22,169 nt of DNA from Apostichopus japonicus (GCF_037975245.1 NC_092565.1:356075-378243), one strand, 5' to 3'; numbered from the stretch's first letter, positions 8,223 to 19,642 are shown. Notes: generated from the sequence alone by a model not told the origin. Made by a program: numbers and translations.

Positions 8223-8824
8223 AGAACCCTTCCCCTCCGTGATCGGAGAGGGAACAAAGGGGGAATGTCGGAAAAGCCGTCACAGAGAGACACGCGGAGA
8301 GAGCAAATTGGAAAAGCCGGGGGGACTCGAGCGGGGTTTTCACCGCCTCCTTCCCCGTTCCACGGTCGAGGTCAGACCCCGCGCTTCGCCTTCGCTCTCT
8401 CCGACAAAAAGGAGACGGGCGTGTCACACACAGACCAGCCCGGGGAGTACCCGGTTCTTCTCTCGTCGTCTGTCTCACGGAGTCTCGCACTCCCGGTAGC
8501 TTCGAGGGAGAAGTCCCGCAAGGGTGGAGACGCCGTCGCCGTCCGCGGCGCGGCGCTCCTCGAGGCATTCTCCGCAGGGCAGAGAAGGGGCACCGGTGTC
8601 GCCCGATTTCCCCCCAGTCGGCGAGTCTGACTCGCGCGACCCGCCCTCGCGGCGGTGGGGGGAAGGAGGGAGCCCGCTTGCCCCCTCGGCTCGACGGAGG
8701 ATATTTCTTTCCAGTCACAAGCAAAGAAGGCACAGAGTCCCCGTGTCCTTTCTCCTTCCGTTCCACTTCTTCCCTCGGCTCTGAGGAGAGTTTGCGAACG
8801 CGGGAGTCTTCCAGTGGCAAATGA
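8221..8824 (+). other. Internal transcribed spacer 1 (ITS1)
   Basis: About 604 nt between the 18S 3' end and the 5.8S start, GC-rich, with no gene. Its length is identical in the second unit. I noticed one substitution between copies (G at 8680, C at 19449). Removed during pre-rRNA processing. Confidence 0.92.
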
Positions 8825-8835
8825 CAATTCTTGGT

Positions 8836-8873
<38 letters not shown>

Positions 8874-8988
8874 TTAGATGCGAGAATTCATGTGAATTGC
8901 AGAACTCACTGATCATCGACTTATTCGAACGCAAATGGCGGCTCGGGGATGCTCTGCTCCTCGAGCCACGTCCGTCTGAGCGTCTGAA
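8825..8988 (+). rRNA. 5.8S ribosomal RNA
   Basis: About 164 nt. Shows ggtggatcactcggctcgtg, cgtcgatgaagaacgcag, tgtgaattgcag, gatcatcgac, ttcgaacgca and gtctgagcgt in the right order for an animal 5.8S. The ends were set by alignment from memory to the vertebrate gene, so each may be off by several bases. The stem gctcggggatgctctgctcctcgagc replaces the usual GC hairpin. Identical in the second unit as far as I can see. Confidence 0.93.
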
Positions 8989-9420
8989 GACAATCACTCA
9001 CAGAGTCGGCGTGTTCGCGCGCCGGAGGAGCGCCCGGCCGCAGCCGTCCCTTCGACGGCCGGCTGCGTCGGGTCAGTGTCAGATGGAGTTCTGTGATGTC
9101 GGCGCCGGTGAAACTCGGCGAGCAGGCTCGATCGGTAACCGGGGGTTCGTCGGTCGTGCGACGTGCCATCGGGGTGTAGACGTATGCGCCCGTGGTGCGG
9201 TCCAGCGTCCGACCCCCCGGAACGGTCGAGGAGCCTCTGCCGGGCAGAGCCGGTCGACCCAATCGCGGGGTCTCTCGTCCTCCCGTCTGCGTTCTCGCAG
9301 GCGCATGGTAGGCCACCCTTTCCCGCCGGCGACCCGATTCTTCGGGGAGCGCCGGGGAAGGAGAGACCCCGGGTCGCCGCTATGACTCCGATCACGTTCC
9401 ACGTGTCTTTCACGATTCCA
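8989..9420 (+). other. Internal transcribed spacer 2 (ITS2)
   Basis: About 432 nt between 5.8S and 28S, GC-rich, no gene. I see no length difference from the second unit. Suited to species-level identification because both units agree. Confidence 0.92.
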
Positions 9421-10703
9421 GACCTCAGATCGGATGAGATTACCCGCTGGATTTAAGCATATCACTAAGCGGAGAGAAAAGAAACTAACAAGGATTCCTT
9501 CAGTAGCGGCGAGCGAAGCAGGAAGAGCCCATCGCCGAATCCCCGCGCCCGTTTGCGGTGCGAGGGACCTGTGGCGTAAGGAAACTGAACTCCGGTCGAC
9601 AGAGTCCGGCCGCAGTCCACTGTGATCGGGGCTGCAGCTTACCCGCAGCGGGTGTAAGGCCCGTAGGGCGGACTCGAAGGCCGGAGGGAAAGCTTTCCAA
9701 GAGTCGGGTTGTTTTAGAATGCAGCCCAAAGAGGGGTGGTGAACTCCATCCAAGGCTCAATACTATGCACGAGACCGATAGTCAACAAGTACCGTGAGGG
9801 AACGTTGAAAAGAACTTTGAAGAGAGGGTTCAACATTGCGTGAAACTGCCAAGAAGTAAACGGATGAGTGCCGCATGCTACATGGGGCGTCCGGTTGATT
9901 CAGGCGCGGTCGGCGCGGCAGCGTGTGCGGGTTCGGATCCCTCGGGACCGACCCGCGGCGCTTCGCCGTCCGGTCCGCGTCGCACTTCTACCGTTCGGCG
10001 CCCTTCCCGGCGACCGACCGAAGAGCGGAGCAGAGGGGCGGGCGAGGCTGCGGCGTGCGGGGGCTTCGGCCCTCGCCGTCTTACGCCGCCCGTCACGGTT
10101 GCTCACTGCGCTCTCTGTCGAGGACTCTGCGTGACGGCCTGCCCCCCCGGGGGTTCAGGCAGCGGGGTCCGGGCCACCGGCGTCTCCGTCGGTCGCGTGC
10201 ACAGCTTGCTGTCGCGTGGCCGGCGGGATCCGGAGGGTCCGGTCTCGCCGCGGCTTCGGCCGAAGCGGAGGGTCTGTCGGGCGTGAGCGAGGCCTCCTCA
10301 TTCGACCCGTCTTGAAACACGGACCAAGGAGTCTAAGCAGGCTTGCAAGTCGAGGGGGTCTACCGAAACCTATCCTGGCATAACGAAAGTGAAGGTCGGC
10401 ACAGGGCCGTCACGAGGCGGGATCCCGGCCCTCTGGGTCGGGCGCACCGCCACCCCGTTCCGTCCGGCTCGTCCGGTGGAGCGGAGGAAGAGCAAGCATG
10501 CTAAAACCCGAAAGATGGTGAACTATGCTCGGGCAGGAGGAAGCCAGAGGAAACTCTGGTGGATGTCCGCAGCGGTTCTGACGTGCAAATCGATCGTCCG
10601 ACCTGAGTATAGGGGCGAAAGACTTATCGAACCATCTAGTAGCTGGTTCCTTCCGAAGTTTCCCTCAGGATAGCTGGTGCTCGGGAGATATTCGTGAACA
10701 ATT

Positions 10704-10734
<31 letters not shown>

Positions 10735-10974
10735 GGGGCCGAAACGACCTCAACCTATTCTCAAACTTTCAATTGGTAAGAGGTCCGACTCGCTGGCTTG
10801 GAGCCGGACGAGTGAGAATGAACGAGTGCTCAGTGGGCCACTCTTGGTAAGCAGGACTGGCGCTGTGGGATGAACCAAACGCCTGGCTAAGCCGTCCGAC
10901 TCGGTCGCACATCAGAGCCCACAAAAGGTGTTGGTTGATACAGACAGCAGGACGGTGGCCATGGAAGTCGGCAT

Positions 10975-11008
<34 letters not shown>

Positions 11009-11778
11009 TCAACTAGCCCTGAAAATGAATGGCGCTGAGCGTGATGGCTGTGCCGGGCCGTCGGGGCAAGGAGAACCGAATAGAGTCGGCCTCGACGAGT
11101 AGGAAGGACGCCACGGTGAGCTAAGAAGCGGTCCGGGCGAGAGCCCGCGTGGAGCCGCCGTGGGCGCAGATCTTGGTGGCAGTAGCAAATACTCTAACGA
11201 GAGCCTGGAGGGCCGAGTTGCGGAGAAGGGTTCCATGTGAACAGCAGTTGCACATGGGTCAGTCGATCCTAAGCCCTAGGGAAGTTCCGCTCCGAGCGGC
11301 CGCGAGAGCCACGCCGACCTCCCTCCCGGGAACGGCGGGGTGATCGCACCCTGGGCGAAAGGGAACCGGGTCAATATTCCCGGACGTACAGACGTAGTCC
11401 TCCTCGTGGTGTCGTGCGCGTGGGCCTCCTCGCGGGGTTCCGCGCGTCGCGGCACTGCGAGGGCAAAAGCCGTGAGGCACACTAGCCCAGAGACGCTGGC
11501 CGAGGGCCCCGGGTAGAGTTTTCTTCTCTATATGAGGGATTTTGTGGTTTAGCCCGGACCCTGGTTCTTCCTATGATGGGGACCCATGGATCCCGGAATG
11601 CGCCGCGCCTGCCGCGGCGTCCGGTGTGCTCCGGCCGGCCAATGAAAATCTGGGGGAGTGAAGGATAGTTAATATCGGACTGTTGTTCTGGTCGTCGTAC
11701 CGATAACCGCAGCAGGTCTCCAAGGTGATCAGCCTCTGACCAAACAGAACAATGTAGGTAAGGGAAGTCGGCAAGCCG

Positions 11779-11810
<32 letters not shown>

Positions 11811-12069
11811 GGGGCTGGGCCGGTCGGGCCGGGAACCCGGAAAGCGGGATCGGGACGCCTGTGTGGCTGGGCGAGCCGCCTCGGCTTCGGTCGGGGAGTG
11901 GCGAGCCCGGACTTGCGCGGGGTCCTGCCCGTGGACTGGCCCGGCTGCGCGGTCGGCGCGCCCATCCGGACGGCGTGCCCTCGGGTGCGTCTGCCGGTCG
12001 GGTACGCGTCGGCTAACGCGTCGACCGGCAAGCAACAGCCGACTCAGAACTGGCACGGACCAGGGGAAC
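9421..12069 (+). rRNA. 28S ribosomal RNA, 5' two-thirds (cut by assembly gap)
   Basis: Starts at gacctcagatcggatgagat, then ccgctggatttaagcatatc and aaagaaactaac, the usual 28S opening that pairs with the 5.8S 3' end. Further landmarks are agtaccgtgagggaa (9789), gtcttgaaacacggaccaag (10308), ctagtagctggttcc (10635) and the ctggcacggaccaggggaa segment that ends at the gap. Expansion domains near 9900-10290 and 11380-11460 are GC-rich. The 2649 nt present would be about two-thirds of a typical animal 28S. The 3' part, with the peptidyl-transferase and sarcin-ricin regions, is missing. Positions 9421-11400 run colinear with the second unit without indels that I can see. Confidence 0.95.
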
Positions 12070-12169
12070 NNNNNNNNNNNNNNNNNNNNNNNNNNNNNNN
12101 NNNNNNNNNNNNNNNNNNNNNNNNNNNNNNNNNNNNNNNNNNNNNNNNNNNNNNNNNNNNNNNNNNNNN
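12070..12169. other. Assembly gap of exactly 100 N
   Basis: One hundred N, the conventional placeholder for a gap of unknown size. The left flank is inside 28S and the right flank is inside an IGS subrepeat. The true gap must therefore hold at least the rest of 28S, the 3' external spacer and terminator, and any start of the IGS. Distances across it are not real. Confidence 0.99.
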
Positions 12170-12435
12170 GCCTGTGTGCGCCCGACGTTGACGGTAGAAC
12201 GACCCACGAGCACATGCATAGAGTTGTGACCGTTGTCAACTTGAATGTATCGGGTACTGGCCTGTGTGTGCCCGACGTTGACGGCAGAACGACCCGCGAA
12301 CACATGCATAGTGTTGTGACCATCGTCAACTTGAATGTATCGGGCGCTGGCTTGATTGTGTGCCCGACGGAGACGGCAGAACGACCCACGAACACATGCA
12401 TAGAATTTGGACTTCCTTGAAGAAGACGTTGACAT

Positions 12436-12450
12436 AAAAAAAAAAAAAAA
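12436..12450. repeat. A-tract in a variant subrepeat
   Basis: Run of 15 A between gacgttgacat and gtcaagcggg, the same variant unit as in the first array. Confidence 0.9.
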
Positions 12451-13272
12451 GTCAAGCGGGTACTGGCTCAAGTGTGCCCGACGGTGACGGTAGAACGACC
12501 CGCGAACACATGCATAGAGTTGTGACCATTGTCAACTTGAATGTATCGGGCGCTGGCTGGGATGTGCCCGGCGGAGACGGCAGAACGACACGCGAACACA
12601 TGCATAGAGTTTGTGACCGTTGTCAACTTGAATGTATCGGGCGCTGGCTGGGATGTGCCCGGCGGAGACGGCAGAACGACACGCGAACACATGCATAGAG
12701 TTTGTGACCGTTGTCAACTTGCATGAATCGGGTACTGGCCTGTGTGCGCCCGACGTTGACGGCAGAACGACCCGCGAGCACATGCATAGAGTTGTGACCG
12801 TTGTCAACTTGAATGTATCGGGCGCTGGCTGGGATGCGCCCGGCGGAGACGGCAGAACGACACGCGAACACATTCATAGTGTTGTGACCGTCGTCAACTT
12901 GAATGTATCGGGCGCTGGCTAGGATGTGCGCGGCGGAGACGGCAGAACGACACGCGAACACATGCATAGAGTTTTGACCACTGTCAACTTTAATGTATCG
13001 GGCGCTGGCTAGGATGTGCGCGGCGGAGACGGCAGAACGACACGCGAACACATGCATAGAGTTTGTGACCATTGTCAACTTGCGTGTATCGGGTACTGGC
13101 CTGTGTGTGCCCGACGTTGACGGCAGAACGACCCGCGAACACATGCATAGAGTTGTGACCATTGTCAACTTGAATGTATCGGGCGCTGGCCTGTGTGTGC
13201 CCGACGGAGACGGCAGAACGACCCACGAACACATGCATAGAATTTGGACTTCCTTGAAGAAGACGTTGACAT

Positions 13273-13290
13273 AAAAAAAAAAAAAAAAAA
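13273..13290. repeat. A-tract in a variant subrepeat
   Basis: Run of 18 A with the same flanks, 840 bp downstream of the equivalent variant unit at 12436. Confidence 0.9.
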
Positions 13291-13931
13291 GTCAAGCGGG
13301 TACTGGCTCAAGTGTGCCCGACGGTGACGGTAGAACGACCCGCGAACACATGCATAGAGTTGTGACCATTGTCAACTTGAATGTATCGGGCGCTGGCTGG
13401 GATGTGCCCGGCGGAGACGGCAGAACGACACGCGAACACATGCATAGAGTTTGTGACCGTTGTCAACTTGAATGTATCGGGCGCTGGCTGGGATGTGCCC
13501 GGCGGAGACGGCAGAACGACACGCGAACACATGCATAGAGTTTGTGACCGTTGTCAACTTGCATGAATCGGGTACTGGCCTGTGTGCGCCCGACGTTGAC
13601 GGTAGAACGACCCACGAGCACATGCATAGAGTTGTGACCGTTGTCAACTTGAATGTATCGGGCGCTGGCTGGGATGCGCCCGGCGGAGACGGCAGAACGA
13701 CACGCGAACACATGCATAGTGTTGTGACCATCGTCAACTTGAATGTATCGGGCGCTGGCTAGGATGTGCGCGGCGGAGACGGCAGAACGACACGCGAACA
13801 CATGCATAGAGTTTTGACCACTGTCAACTTGAATGTATCGGGCGCTGGCCTGTGTGTGCCCGACGGAGACGGCAGAACGACCCACGAACACATGCATAGA
13901 ATTTGGACTTCCTTGAAGAAGACGTTGACTT

Positions 13932-13948
13932 AAAAAAAAAAAAAAAAA
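13932..13948. repeat. A-tract in a variant subrepeat
   Basis: Run of 17 A, here preceded by gacgttgactt. It corresponds to the tract at 2623 and marks the start of the last regular stretch before the promoter block. Confidence 0.9.
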
Positions 13949-14948
13949 GTCAAGCGGGTACTGGCTCAAGTGTGCCCGACGGTGACGGTAGAACGACCCG
14001 CGAACACATGCATAGAGTTGTGACCATTGTCAACTTGAATGTATCGGGCGCTGGCTGGGATGTGCCCGGCGGAGACGGCAGAACGACACGCGAACACATG
14101 CATAGAGTTGTGACCGTTGTCAACTTGAATGTATCGGGCGCTGGCTGGGATGTGCCCGGCGGAGACGGCAGAACGACACGCGAACACATGCATAGAGTTT
14201 GTGACCACTGTCAACTTGCATGTATCGGGTACTGGCCTGTGTGCGCCCGACGTTGACGGTAGAACGACCCACGAGCACATGCATAGAGTTGTGACCGTTG
14301 TCAACTTTAATGTATCGGGCGCTGGCTGGGATGTGCCCGGCGGAGACGGCAGAACGACACGCGAACACATGCATAGAGTTGTGACCGTTGTCAACTTGAA
14401 TGTATCGGGCGCTGGCTGGGATGTGCCCGGCGGAGACGGCAGAACGACACGCGAACACATGCATAGAGTTTGTGACCATTGTCAACTTGCATGTATCGGG
14501 TACTGGCCTGTGTGCGCCCGACGTTGACGGTAGAACGACCCACGAGCACATGCATAGAGTTGTGACCGTTGTCAACTTGAATGTATCGGGCGCTGGCTGG
14601 GATGTGCCCGGCGGAGACGGCAGAACGACACGCGAACACATGCATAGAGTTTGTGACCACTGTCAACTTGCATGTATCGGGTACTGGCCTGTGTGCGCCC
14701 GACGTTGACGGTAGAACGACCCACGAGCACATGCATAGAGTTGTGACCATTGTCAATTTTAATGTAGCGGGTACTGGCCTGTGTGTTCCCGACGTTGACG
14801 GCAGAACGACCCACGAGCACATGCATAGAGTTGTGACCGTTGTCAACTGAAATGTATCGGGCGCTGGCTGGGATGTGCCCGGCGGAGACGGCAGAACGAC
14901 ACGCGAACACATGCATAGAGTTTTGACTTCGTTACAGAGGACGTTGAC

Positions 14949-14989
14949 AAAAAAAAAATAATAATAATAATATCAAAAAAAACAAAACA
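14949..14989. repeat. Composite A / TAA microsatellite at the IGS-promoter junction, second copy
   Basis: A run, taa triplets, then an A run interrupted by C (aaaacaaaa), between gacgttgac and catggtcaac. Same place and design as 4185-4222 but with different run lengths. Confidence 0.9.
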
Positions 14990-14991
14990 TG

Positions 14992-15086
14992 GTCAACTTT
15001 AGTGTAACGGGTATTGGCTTAAGTGTGTGACCCAATGGTCAGAATGAGTGGGCAGAGTGAATCGGATTATATATTAAGGGGAGTGT
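14992..15086 (+). promoter_or_regulatory. Promoter-like module A, second unit
   Basis: Matches 4227-4320 except that the AT box reads tatatattaagggg, with two extra bases, which brings it closer to modules B and C. Conservation of the module in both units supports a real element. Putative distal spacer promoter. Confidence 0.6.
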
Positions 15087-15150
15087 CTTGTCTCGCCGGT
15101 CGATCTTCAAATTGTAGAAGTTTCCTCATATATCTCCTTGATTTCGTCAA

Positions 15151-15553
15151 GATATATCCGGCACGGGAGCAACCCCGACACTCCTCTGAAAATACGGGTC
15201 GCTCCCATGTGAGAAGGTCGATGGTGTGATCGACGGCACGAGTGTCATGCGACCGGGCGAGGGCCGAGTAATTAGCCGACGGTGATGCACACATGCGTAG
15301 GCATGGGACCCGTTGTCGTTGCACGAGTCTGTGAGACGGGGCGCCGCCGGACAAGACATACCCGGCACGGGAGCAACCCCGGCACTCCTCTGAAAACACG
15401 GGTTGCTCCCGGGTGAGAAGGTCGATGGTGCGGTCGATGGCACGAGTGTCATGCGACCGGGCGAGGGCCGAGATTTAGGCCGACGGTGATGCACACAGGC
15501 GTAGGCTGGGACTCGTCGTGTTGCACGAGTCTGTGAGACGGGGCGACGGCCGA
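15151..15553. repeat. Two tandem ~204-bp repeats, second unit
   Basis: Copies at 15151-15350 and 15355-15553, the same pair as at 4384-4786 with no differences that I noticed. Confidence 0.88.
15368..15411. repeat. Perfect 12-bp inverted repeat, second unit
   Basis: Arms cgggagcaaccc (15368-15379) and gggttgctcccg (15400-15411), identical to 4601-4644. Confidence 0.8.
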
Positions 15554-15609
15554 CCTCGACGGCAGGCCGCCCGATGCATCCGCAAGGTGTGGCTCTCGTC
15601 CGAGATTTT

Positions 15610-15707
15610 GAGATCTCTTTAGTGTAGCGGGTATTGGCTTAAGTGTGTGATCCAATGGTCAGAACGAGCGGGCAGAGTGAATCGGATTCTATATATGAGG
15701 GGGGTAG
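15610..15707 (+). promoter_or_regulatory. Promoter-like module B, second unit
   Basis: Same blocks as 4843-4940, with core ctatatatgaggggggtag. The base after the core region differs by one (gtagtagagtc here, gtagtaagagtc in the first unit). Putative spacer promoter. Confidence 0.7.
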
Positions 15708-16238
15708 TAGAGTCGATCCAAGACTCGAGAAGGCTTTTAATGTCTGTCGTGTGTGTATGCGTGTCATGGTTGGACTCCAGCGGGCCCTTTCGGTAGGGTC
15801 AGCCGTCGTTTCATCGCGACCATGTGTTGCAACTCGGCGCTCAGAGCGGGGGTTTTCACCCACTCGCCCCGTGAGCAGAGGTGTCCCTCCGTGCACACGT
15901 ATATATCGACGTTCAGATATGAAGCTTTCGCGGACGGGAGTCCACCCGAGACTCGAAAAGGCTCCTTGCCTGTGGTGCGTAAATATGTTTTTGCACGTCA
16001 GACCCTTGCTGGCCTTCTCGGTAGGGTCAGCCGTCGTTTCATCGCGACCATGTGTTGCAACTCGGCGCTCGGTGCGGGGGTTTTCACCCACTCGCCCCGT
16101 GAGTAGAAGGTTCTTTCGTGCATATGTATATATACAATCCCAGATATTGAGCTTTTTCATCCGCAGAACCCCCGGTGGAGAAGAGAGAGAGTAGAGATGA
16201 GAGAGAAAGGAGAAGGGAGAAGGCCTCTCGCGTTGCGT
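15708..16238 (+). other. ETS-like leader downstream of spacer promoter B, second unit
   Basis: No gene. Carries the same two ETS modules as the first unit, at 15777-15878 and 16011-16106, and the purine tract at 16177-16223. Confidence 0.75.
16177..16223. repeat. Purine-rich (GA)n tract, second unit
   Basis: Same tract as 5410-5456, same length. Confidence 0.8.
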
Positions 16239-16348
16239 GGTCGATGGCACGAGTGCCATGCGACCAGGCGAAAGGCAAACGGCAAGCCGACGGCGACGGC
16301 AGGCCGCCCGACTCACCCGCAGAGAATCTGGGTCTCGTTCGAGATTTC

Positions 16349-16447
16349 GAGATCTCTTAAGTGTAGCGGGTATTGGCTTAAGTGTGTGATCCAATGGTCA
16401 GAACGAGCGGGCAGAGTGAATCGGATTCTATATATGAGGGGGGGTAG
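16349..16447 (+). promoter_or_regulatory. Promoter-like module C, second unit (probable gene promoter)
   Basis: Same blocks and spacing as 5582-5680, with the core ctatatatgaggggggg (16428-16444). It is the last such module before 18S, at the same distance as in the first unit to within two bases. Confidence 0.75.
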
Positions 16448-17111
16448 TAGAGTCGATCCAAGACTCGAGAAGGCTTTTAATGTCTGTCGTGTGTGTATAC
16501 GTGTCATGGTTGGACTCCAGCGGGCCCTTTCGGTAGGGTCAGCCGTCGTTTCATCGCGACCATGTGTTGCAACTCGGCGCTCAGAGCGGGGGTTTTCACC
16601 CACTCGCCCCGTGAGCAGAGGTGTCCCTCCGTGCACACGTATATATCGACGTTCAGATATTGAGCCTTTTCATCCGCAGAACCCCCGGTGGAGAAAGAGC
16701 AGGACCTCGGTGTCGTCAGATATCGAGCTTTCTCCACGGGACCCGTTCGGGCATGCTGCCGTTGCTGCGACCATGTGTTGCACTCGGCGCTCGGTACGGG
16801 CTTTTTCATCCAAGCAACGAATGCACGCTCGAGGCGTGCGATTGCTCTCCCCTGTTCCAGTGGACGAGCCGTCGCCCTCCCGCGTCGCTTCGAACCGGTC
16901 CCGTCTCCGAGGCGGGACCACTGCGACTCCTCTCGAGACGACCCAGTCGACTCGGGTAGAGATACACACCTCGAGAATCCCTTCGGGCGGTTCTTCGATC
17001 ACTGTACCGTAATAGCACGGCATCGACAATTGAGAATTCAGAGAGAGAGAGAGGGGAGTGCGAGAGCGACTCCCGGACGGCGAACGGGCCCAGCCCGGTT
17101 CTGTCGACCGT
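16437..17111 (+). other. 5' external transcribed spacer, second unit (start inferred)
   Basis: About 675 nt. Contains ETS modules at 16517-16617 and 16734-16816, the GC-rich part, and the (ga)n tract at 17041-17054. It matches the first unit apart from single-base homopolymer differences. Confidence 0.75.
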
Positions 17112-18300
17112 TACCTGGTTGATCCTGCCAGTAGTCATATGCTTGTCTCAAAGATTAAGCCATGCACGTCTAAGTACAATCCTGAACATACAAGAGAAAC
17201 TGCAGATGGCTCATTAGATCAGTTATGGTTTATTGGAGAAAGTCTTATACCATGGATAACTGTGGTAATTCTAGAGCTAATACATGCAACAAAGCGCCGA
17301 CCCTTCGGGGGAAGCGTGCTCTTATTAGGAACAAGGCCAGCCCGGTCCTTTCGGGGTCCGGTCTCCGCTGGTGAACTCTAGATAATCATGCCGATCGCAC
17401 GGTCTTGCACCGGCGACGCTCCCTTCAAAAGTCTGCTCTATCAACTTTCGATGGTAAGTTATGCGCTTATCATGGTTGTGACGGGTAACGGAGAATCAGG
17501 GTTCGATTCCGGAGAGGGAGCCTGAGAAACGGCTACCACATCCAAGGAAGGCAGCAGGCACGCAAATTACCCACTCCTGACACGGGGAGGTAGTGACAAA
17601 AAATAACGATACAGGCCTCTTCGGAGGCCCTGTGATCGGAATGAGTACACTTTAAATCCTTTAACGAGGATCTACTGGAGGGCAAGTCTGGTGCCAGCAG
17701 CCGCGGTAATTCCAGCTCCAGCAGCGTATATTAAATTTGCTGCAGTTAAAAAGCTCGTAGTCGGATTTCTGGCCGGGGCGGGCGGTCCGCCGTGAGGCGT
17801 GCACTGCCCGTTCCCCTTCTCCCCGTCAAACGGGAGTCGTGGGAGATTTTTCCCGGCCAGTGATTCGGTTGGTCGTGCGGTGCTCTTAACTGAGTGCCGT
17901 GCGAGACTGGAACGTTTACTTTGAGAAAATTGAAGTGTTCAAAGCAGGCCAAAGTGCCCGAACAGCTCAGCATGGAATAGTGGAAGAGGACCTCGGTTCT
18001 ATTTCGTTGGTCTTGAGATCCTGAGGTAATGATCAAGAGGGACTGCCGGGGGCATTCGTATTGCGGCGTGAGAGGTGAAATTCTTGGATCGTCGCAAGAC
18101 GCCCGACAGCGAAAGCATTTGCCAAGAATGTCTTCATTGATCAAGAACGAAAGTCGGAGGATCGAAGGCGATCAGATACCGCCCTAGTTCCGACCATAAA
18201 CGATACCGACTCGTAATTCGCCGGCGTTCCTCCCATGACGCGGCGGGCAACTCTCCGGAAAACCAAAGTCTTTGGGTTCCGGGGGAAGTATGGTTGCAAA

Positions 18301-18349
<49 letters not shown>

Positions 18350-18791
18350 GCGGCTTAATTTGACTCAACACGGGGAAACCTACCCGGCCCGGACACAGTG
18401 AGGATTGACAGATTGAGAGCTCTTTCTTGATTTTGTGGATGGTGGTGCATGGCCGTTCTTAGTTGGTGGAGTGATTTGTCTGGTTAATTCCGATAACGAA
18501 CGAGACTCTTGCTTGCTAAATAGTCCGGCCACCCGTCGTGGTGAGCCGCGAACTTCTTAGAGGGACAAATGGCTTTCAGCCATACGAGATGGAGCAATAA
18601 CAGGTCTGTGATGCCCTTAGATGTCCGGGGCCGCACGCGCGCTACACTGGCGCAAGCAGCGGGTACATTTGCCCTCGGCCGAAAGGTCCGGGTAATCCGC
18701 TGAGACTTCTCCGTGCTGGGGACAGGGACTTGTAATTGTGTCCCTTGAACGAGGAATTCCAAGTAAACGCGAGTCATCAGCTCGCATTGAT

Positions 18792-18835
<44 letters not shown>

Positions 18836-18931
18836 CGAATGACTTAGTGAGGCCATCGGATCGACCGTCTGGCACCCCCGGCTTCGGCCGGTTGTCGAGG
18901 CGCGACGAGAAGACGGTCAAACTTGATCATT

Positions 18932-18989
<58 letters not shown>
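17112..18989 (+). rRNA. 18S ribosomal RNA, downstream copy (intact)
   Basis: Small-subunit rRNA, 1878 nt, complete. The 5' end reads catatgcttgtctcaaag as expected. The 530-loop region reads gccagcagccgcggtaattc without extra bases, and the stretch at 17772-17799 is a GC-rich piece containing gccggggcgggcggtccgcc. The 3' end has ttgtacacaccgcccgtcgc and aaggatcatta. This copy should be preferred as the reference for the organism. It is slightly longer than the common 1.8 kb animal 18S. Confidence 0.98.
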
Positions 18990-18991
<2 letters not shown>

Positions 18992-19593
18992 AGAACCCTT
19001 CCCCTCCGTGATCGGAGAGGGAACAAAGGGGGAATGTCGGAAAAGCCGTCACAGAGAGACACGCGGAGAGAGCAAATTGGAAAAGCCGGGGGGACTCGAG
19101 CGGGGTTTTCACCGCCTCCTTCCCCGTTCCACGGTCGAGGTCAGACCCCGCGCTTCGCCTTCGCTCTCTCCGACAAAAAGGAGACGGGCGTGTCACACAC
19201 AGACCAGCCCGGGGAGTACCCGGTTCTTCTCTCGTCGTCTGTCTCACGGAGTCTCGCACTCCCGGTAGCTTCGAGGGAGAAGTCCCGCAAGGGTGGAGAC
19301 GCCGTCGCCGTCCGCGGCGCGGCGCTCCTCGAGGCATTCTCCGCAGGGCAGAGAAGGGGCACCGGTGTCGCCCGATTTCCCCCCAGTCGGCGAGTCTGAC
19401 TCGCGCGACCCGCCCTCGCGGCGGTGGGGGGAAGGAGGGAGCCCGCTTCCCCCCTCGGCTCGACGGAGGATATTTCTTTCCAGTCACAAGCAAAGAAGGC
19501 ACAGAGTCCCCGTGTCCTTTCTCCTTCCGTTCCACTTCTTCCCTCGGCTCTGAGGAGAGTTTGCGAACGCGGGAGTCTTCCAGTGGCAAATGA
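18990..19593 (+). other. Internal transcribed spacer 1, second unit
   Basis: 604 nt, same length as the first copy, one substitution noticed at 19449. No gene. Confidence 0.92.
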
Positions 19594-19604
19594 CAATTCT
19601 TGGT

Positions 19605-19642
<38 letters not shown>

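Larger units (their letters stand above)
12170..14929. repeat. rDNA intergenic spacer subrepeat array, second copy (left end lost in gap)
   Basis: Same 90-91 bp subrepeat family as the first array, with about 30 cores of acatgcatag. One core is altered to acattcatag at 12870. It contains three A-tracts and an internal 840-bp higher-order repeat (12443 onward against 13283 onward), where the first array has a 1051-bp one. From the last A-tract to the array end it is about 541 bp shorter than the first array, through absence of one six-unit block. Enhancer-type function is inferred. Confidence 0.94.

Noticed and set aside
8218-10315. Open frames of 80-220 residues across ITS1, 5.8S, ITS2 and 28S on both strands
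   Set aside because: GC-rich non-coding rRNA and spacers yield chance open frames. The same frames recur in the second unit only because the DNA is duplicated.
11524-11545. ctatatgaggga in 28S resembling the promoter core
   Set aside because: It lies inside the 28S at a position that normally holds a T-rich conserved segment, lacks the upstream promoter blocks, and has no long G-run.
11571-12455. 294-residue minus-strand open frame spanning the gap
   Set aside because: It joins 28S antisense to IGS through 100 unknown bases, so it is an artefact of the placeholder.
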